A stretch of DNA of 64,000 nt, taken from Pithys albifrons albifrons (Eukaryota > Chordata > Aves > Passeriformes > Thamnophilidae). The stretch's first letter is position 1; the number at the start of each line of letters is the position of its first letter. This document shows positions 60,599 through 64,000 of the stretch, piece after piece. The stretch is from NCBI RefSeq assembly GCF_047495875.1, contig NC_092497.1, positions 67,006,992 through 67,070,991 of the forward strand, written 5' to 3'. The translations under genes and the position numbers were made by a program. The notes under the pieces were generated by a model. The model had not been told where the DNA came from. It saw only the letters and a program-made list of their open reading frames with translations, and did not search any database.

Positions 60599-63500
60599 TA
60601 GATGGAATAAACTACTATTGTCACTACCAGAGGGAAAACTATTGCACTGGACAGAGTATAGATCTGCTTCTGTATTCCTATGTAAACTAAGATGCAGCAA
60701 AAGACTGAGATAGAAAGCATGTCCAGTAATAGACTATTTTTGTGGTTTAGTTGAGGAAGGGGGCAGAAATGGGATGAATTGGTACCAAAACAAGAGAAGA
60801 AATAAGATCTGTTTCTAATACATAACTTAATTTTTTGTTCTTTTTGCTAAATAAGAAAAAAACCCGAAATATTTCAGTATGCAATATAAATTATTGCATT
60901 TCTGTAGGAATTGTTAAAATCTTCCTAACTATTTTATTTTCTCAATTTACATCAACAACAAAACAAAAATGAATTATATTTTGGCCACTGTTAAATTCTG
61001 AATTTCTTTGGGCAAAAGATATACTTAATGGTAAAGTTTTGCTATTTTTATAATTTTTTAACAATTTCCCATGGAAAACTTATGGATACTTTTGATATTA
61101 AGAACAACTGTGTGTTTCAAGATGCAATGGTAAAATTTGACATTTTTATGTCTACTTTAGCATACTTTCACAAAACTTATCTAGAAATAAAAATTGTGTC
61201 AAAAAATAGAAATGAAATTGGTCAAAGAAAATACAGAATTCATCTACCAATTTGTATTATGAAAACTATAAAATAAAGAAAAAAATGACATAGTAACTTT
61301 TCAAAATTGTTTTAGCTGTGCTCATCTTTTAGAATCATTATTTTTGCATTGTGCTATACATGTGATATTGAATAAAACATTAGGCTCAAATGAGACATTG
61401 ATAGCATGCAATGTGATACTGAAATAGCCTAAAAATGTGCCAAATTCCAGAATTTTCAATAAAATGAGGATAAATTAGCAATGCAAACACAAAACATAGA
61501 GCTTGTCATTGGGCTTATGCTTGTAAAGGTTGCGGTTTATAAAAGTCTTTTTTATAAAGAAGTTACTTAGAATTTAAATTTCCAAACAATAACAAATTTT
61601 ACACATTTCTCATCATTCTAGCTAGGAAAAGTATCATGAATATGAAAGTATCAATTTTAGGAATAAAAACCTAAAAGTTAATTCCCCAGTTCCATATACA
61701 TATCTATATCTCTATATGGTATCTAAATATAAATTTGTTGAAAGTAAAAAAATAAACAGCATTTCTACTGTGCCACTGAAATACGGAATTGTGAAGTAAA
61801 CAACTCAATTAATCCACAGTTGTTTGCCATTATCCTCTACTATTTAACTGTATTTATATGTCAAGAGTTTAAGTATATTTCAATATGTTGGAATGTAGTA
61901 TTGATACAGAATCAGGTTACAGTTTGGAGATCCTAACTCTAGTAAAAAACAATGGAAAATCAGACAAAATCCATTAATTCAGCTCTGAGATGGGGAATAA
62001 GGTTGGGCTAAATATAATTCAGTTTTTTGTGGAATTTGCATGCCAGCTATGCAATTCAGAGAAACACAAACCAGAAGGGTTTGGAATTTAGACATAGTTC
62101 ACATGATTTCTATTTCAGAGCAGAAGGCTGTAGCACATGAGTATGAGTTGCTGGTTTATAAAGATGATTGTTCACTTTTTCTTCTCTAAAATTTGTGTTC
62201 TGAGATCAGATTTCAGAAGACAGGATATAGATGAAAATTGAGAAGAGTATTGTACAATTTTCAATGAAGTGGAAAAAAATATATGCTCACCTTATAATTA
62301 TATTTTCTGTAAATTTATTTTTAAAACAGAAAAAGCTTCTTGAACCTGAGCATTTCACAGTAACTGATATGCCTTTCAAAGAACTTAAATACCAATATTT
62401 TTTGTTATATAAAACAGAAGCGTCAATGATCCACTATATATTTTTTTTAATTTAAATCATGAATTAAGCAAAATATTATCCACACAGTACCTACTTTTTA
62501 CTTTAAAAGGCCTAATTCTGAAACTTATATCTCTATTTGTCCTAGTGAAAATCACTATTATGCAGCTAAGGTACTTGTACCAAGTTTTGATCACTGGACT
62601 TTTCCAATTGGTGTCTTTCACAGAGAATCTTACAGATAAAATAATTTCTCAACACTTGTTTTCTTTATTAGTGACAGTGTATGTACAATGCACCTCATTT
62701 AAAAGTGGCTTCTGCTTCCTATGGTAGCTTCTCTGCAGACAATTGCAAAAAACTTCCAGAATACTGTTTCCACACAACTTTTCTATACCTTGAGTAGGCT
62801 ACTGCAGAAGGAAGAGAAGACATTCAAACATAGAGTAGGATAGCATTTTGGACTCTTTATTTTGTAGGCTCATTAAAACTCACAAATGAGGGAAGTGAAG
62901 GTGAGAACAAAATATTCTTTAAGGTTGGTTACAGCTGTGTTGGAGAAGCCTCAGTTAAGGTCACTAATTGGTACTACATAAGGCAGCCTCTAACAGCAAA
63001 TAGCCTAAAAACATTTCACTTAACACTAGTCCCAAAACATGGCACCAATGTTTTGTTCAACTATGTGAATAAAACTCAGATGAATTATTCTATTACATGA
63101 TTTCAAGATCCTGTATAGACAATTTCAAAGACAAATTCAGATAATTTCAAAGGGACCTTGAGGCTGTTTTTAGAATATTTTTTTTTTGATATGAGACACC
63201 TTTATTTCTACTTTAGGATTACTGTTAATCACAGAAATGTTGCAGTACACTGACAAAAGTGTCTCATCTTTCAGAGCCACTGAATGACTGCTCTACCACA
63301 GCTGTGATAAAAAGATGGGAAGTTGTGTCAGTAGATCAAAACAATTAGAATAAGCAAATAAATACAGCCAGAATAAAAATCTAGGCAATGGCTTAGCTAA
63401 ATGAAGAAAGCCAACTGTCAGCAGCAAACTTTGACACATTTCTGTAAATGTGTACTGCTGGAACATTAATGTTTTAAGTTTTTGAAACAAAGATGAAATA

Positions 63501-64000
63501 AATTTAAATTATGTGTGGCTTATAACTGCAACCAGCTTTTTTGGCTTATTTTATGTCTTCTATGTTGTGATCCATCCCTTCTTTAAAAATACTTGCTTCT
63601 GAAAGCTATTCTGAAGTTTCCACTGATTTCTCATATATGCATAAGCCTGCCTAGAATCAATTACGATGTCAGATGCATGGAATTGGCAAACATCATAGAT
63701 AGGTAAACTATCCACCCACAGACAAGTGTAGAGAGAAAAATGTACTGATGTGCAAAAGGAAAACTTTATTAACTAACTGGCATTTGAAAGGACAAACAAT
63801 AAACTTCCCATAGCATTTTCATTGCCATATATTATAGTACTTGTAATAGCATTAATATTAAAGTTTATGCCTAACAGCCAATTAGTGCATTAGTTTGTGT
63901 TGTTAGAGAATAAATAGTACTACTTTAAAGATACGTCTATTATGATTTATGAATGGTCAGCTAGGCTATTTTCCTATGTAGTTCAGCTGCAAATTTCAGA
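60599..64000. other. single-copy AT-rich DNA, nothing recognised
   Basis: No transposon, RNA gene or credible exon was recognised up to the window edge. Open frames of 60-82 codons are AT-driven and lack motifs. Confidence 0.5.

Noticed and set aside
1..64000. CRISPR arrays, bacterial operons, tRNA genes
   Set aside because: No regularly spaced repeats, no ribosome-binding-site-led gene clusters and no recognisable tRNA cloverleaf were seen; the sequence is vertebrate.

Overview
The window is vertebrate, almost certainly avian, nuclear DNA. CR1 LINE fragments occur throughout, with the bird-type 3' UTR and the terminal repeat resembling ATTCTATG. I find no host protein-coding gene: the open frames are all short (154 codons or fewer), lack gene context, and the recognisable ones are transposon remnants. 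The window is best read as an intergenic desert or part of a large intron. It is AT-rich and built from single-copy DNA into which retroelements of several ages have inserted.

Layout. 1-2.8 kb: single-copy DNA. 2.8-7.6 kb: an old plus-strand CR1 with an ORF1 esterase remnant and an ORF2 nuclease/RT remnant. It is split by a minus-strand CR1, which is itself split by an endogenous-retrovirus-like insert. 7.6-19 kb: single-copy DNA with a long (ATT)n array and a long pyrimidine tract. 19.0-19.3 kb, 23.3-23.6 kb and 56.7-57.0 kb: three copies of a SINE headed by 5S rRNA, each with target-site duplications. 20.6-21.5, 23.1-23.8 and 28.1-28.6 kb: CR1 3' fragments, one interrupted by a 5S SINE. 33.4-37.3 kb: opposed CR1 fragments and LTR-like pieces. 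37.7-40.6 kb: a 5'-truncated RTE-clade LINE (AviRTE/BovB-like) with a 12-bp target duplication. 41.4 and 48.7-52.5 kb: more CR1, one copy split by a 1.8-kb LTR-type insert. 52.8-53.6 kb: a GGAA array and an LTR-like piece. 57.6-58.4 kb: a probable LTR. 59.3-60.6 kb: a plus-strand CR1. The rest is single-copy DNA in which I recognise nothing.

The most interesting system is the pairing of the 5S-headed SINE with the RTE LINE. The LINE's 3' UTR is only about 40 bp, and its last 29 bases match the SINE tail at 23 positions, with three of the six differences of the CpG-decay type. This indicates that the SINE borrows the RTE retrotransposition machinery, as SINEs elsewhere do with their partner LINEs. 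RTE elements are patchy in birds and a well-known case (AviRTE) is attributed to horizontal transfer, so this pair may identify the host lineage. All family assignments are by eye; no database search was run.
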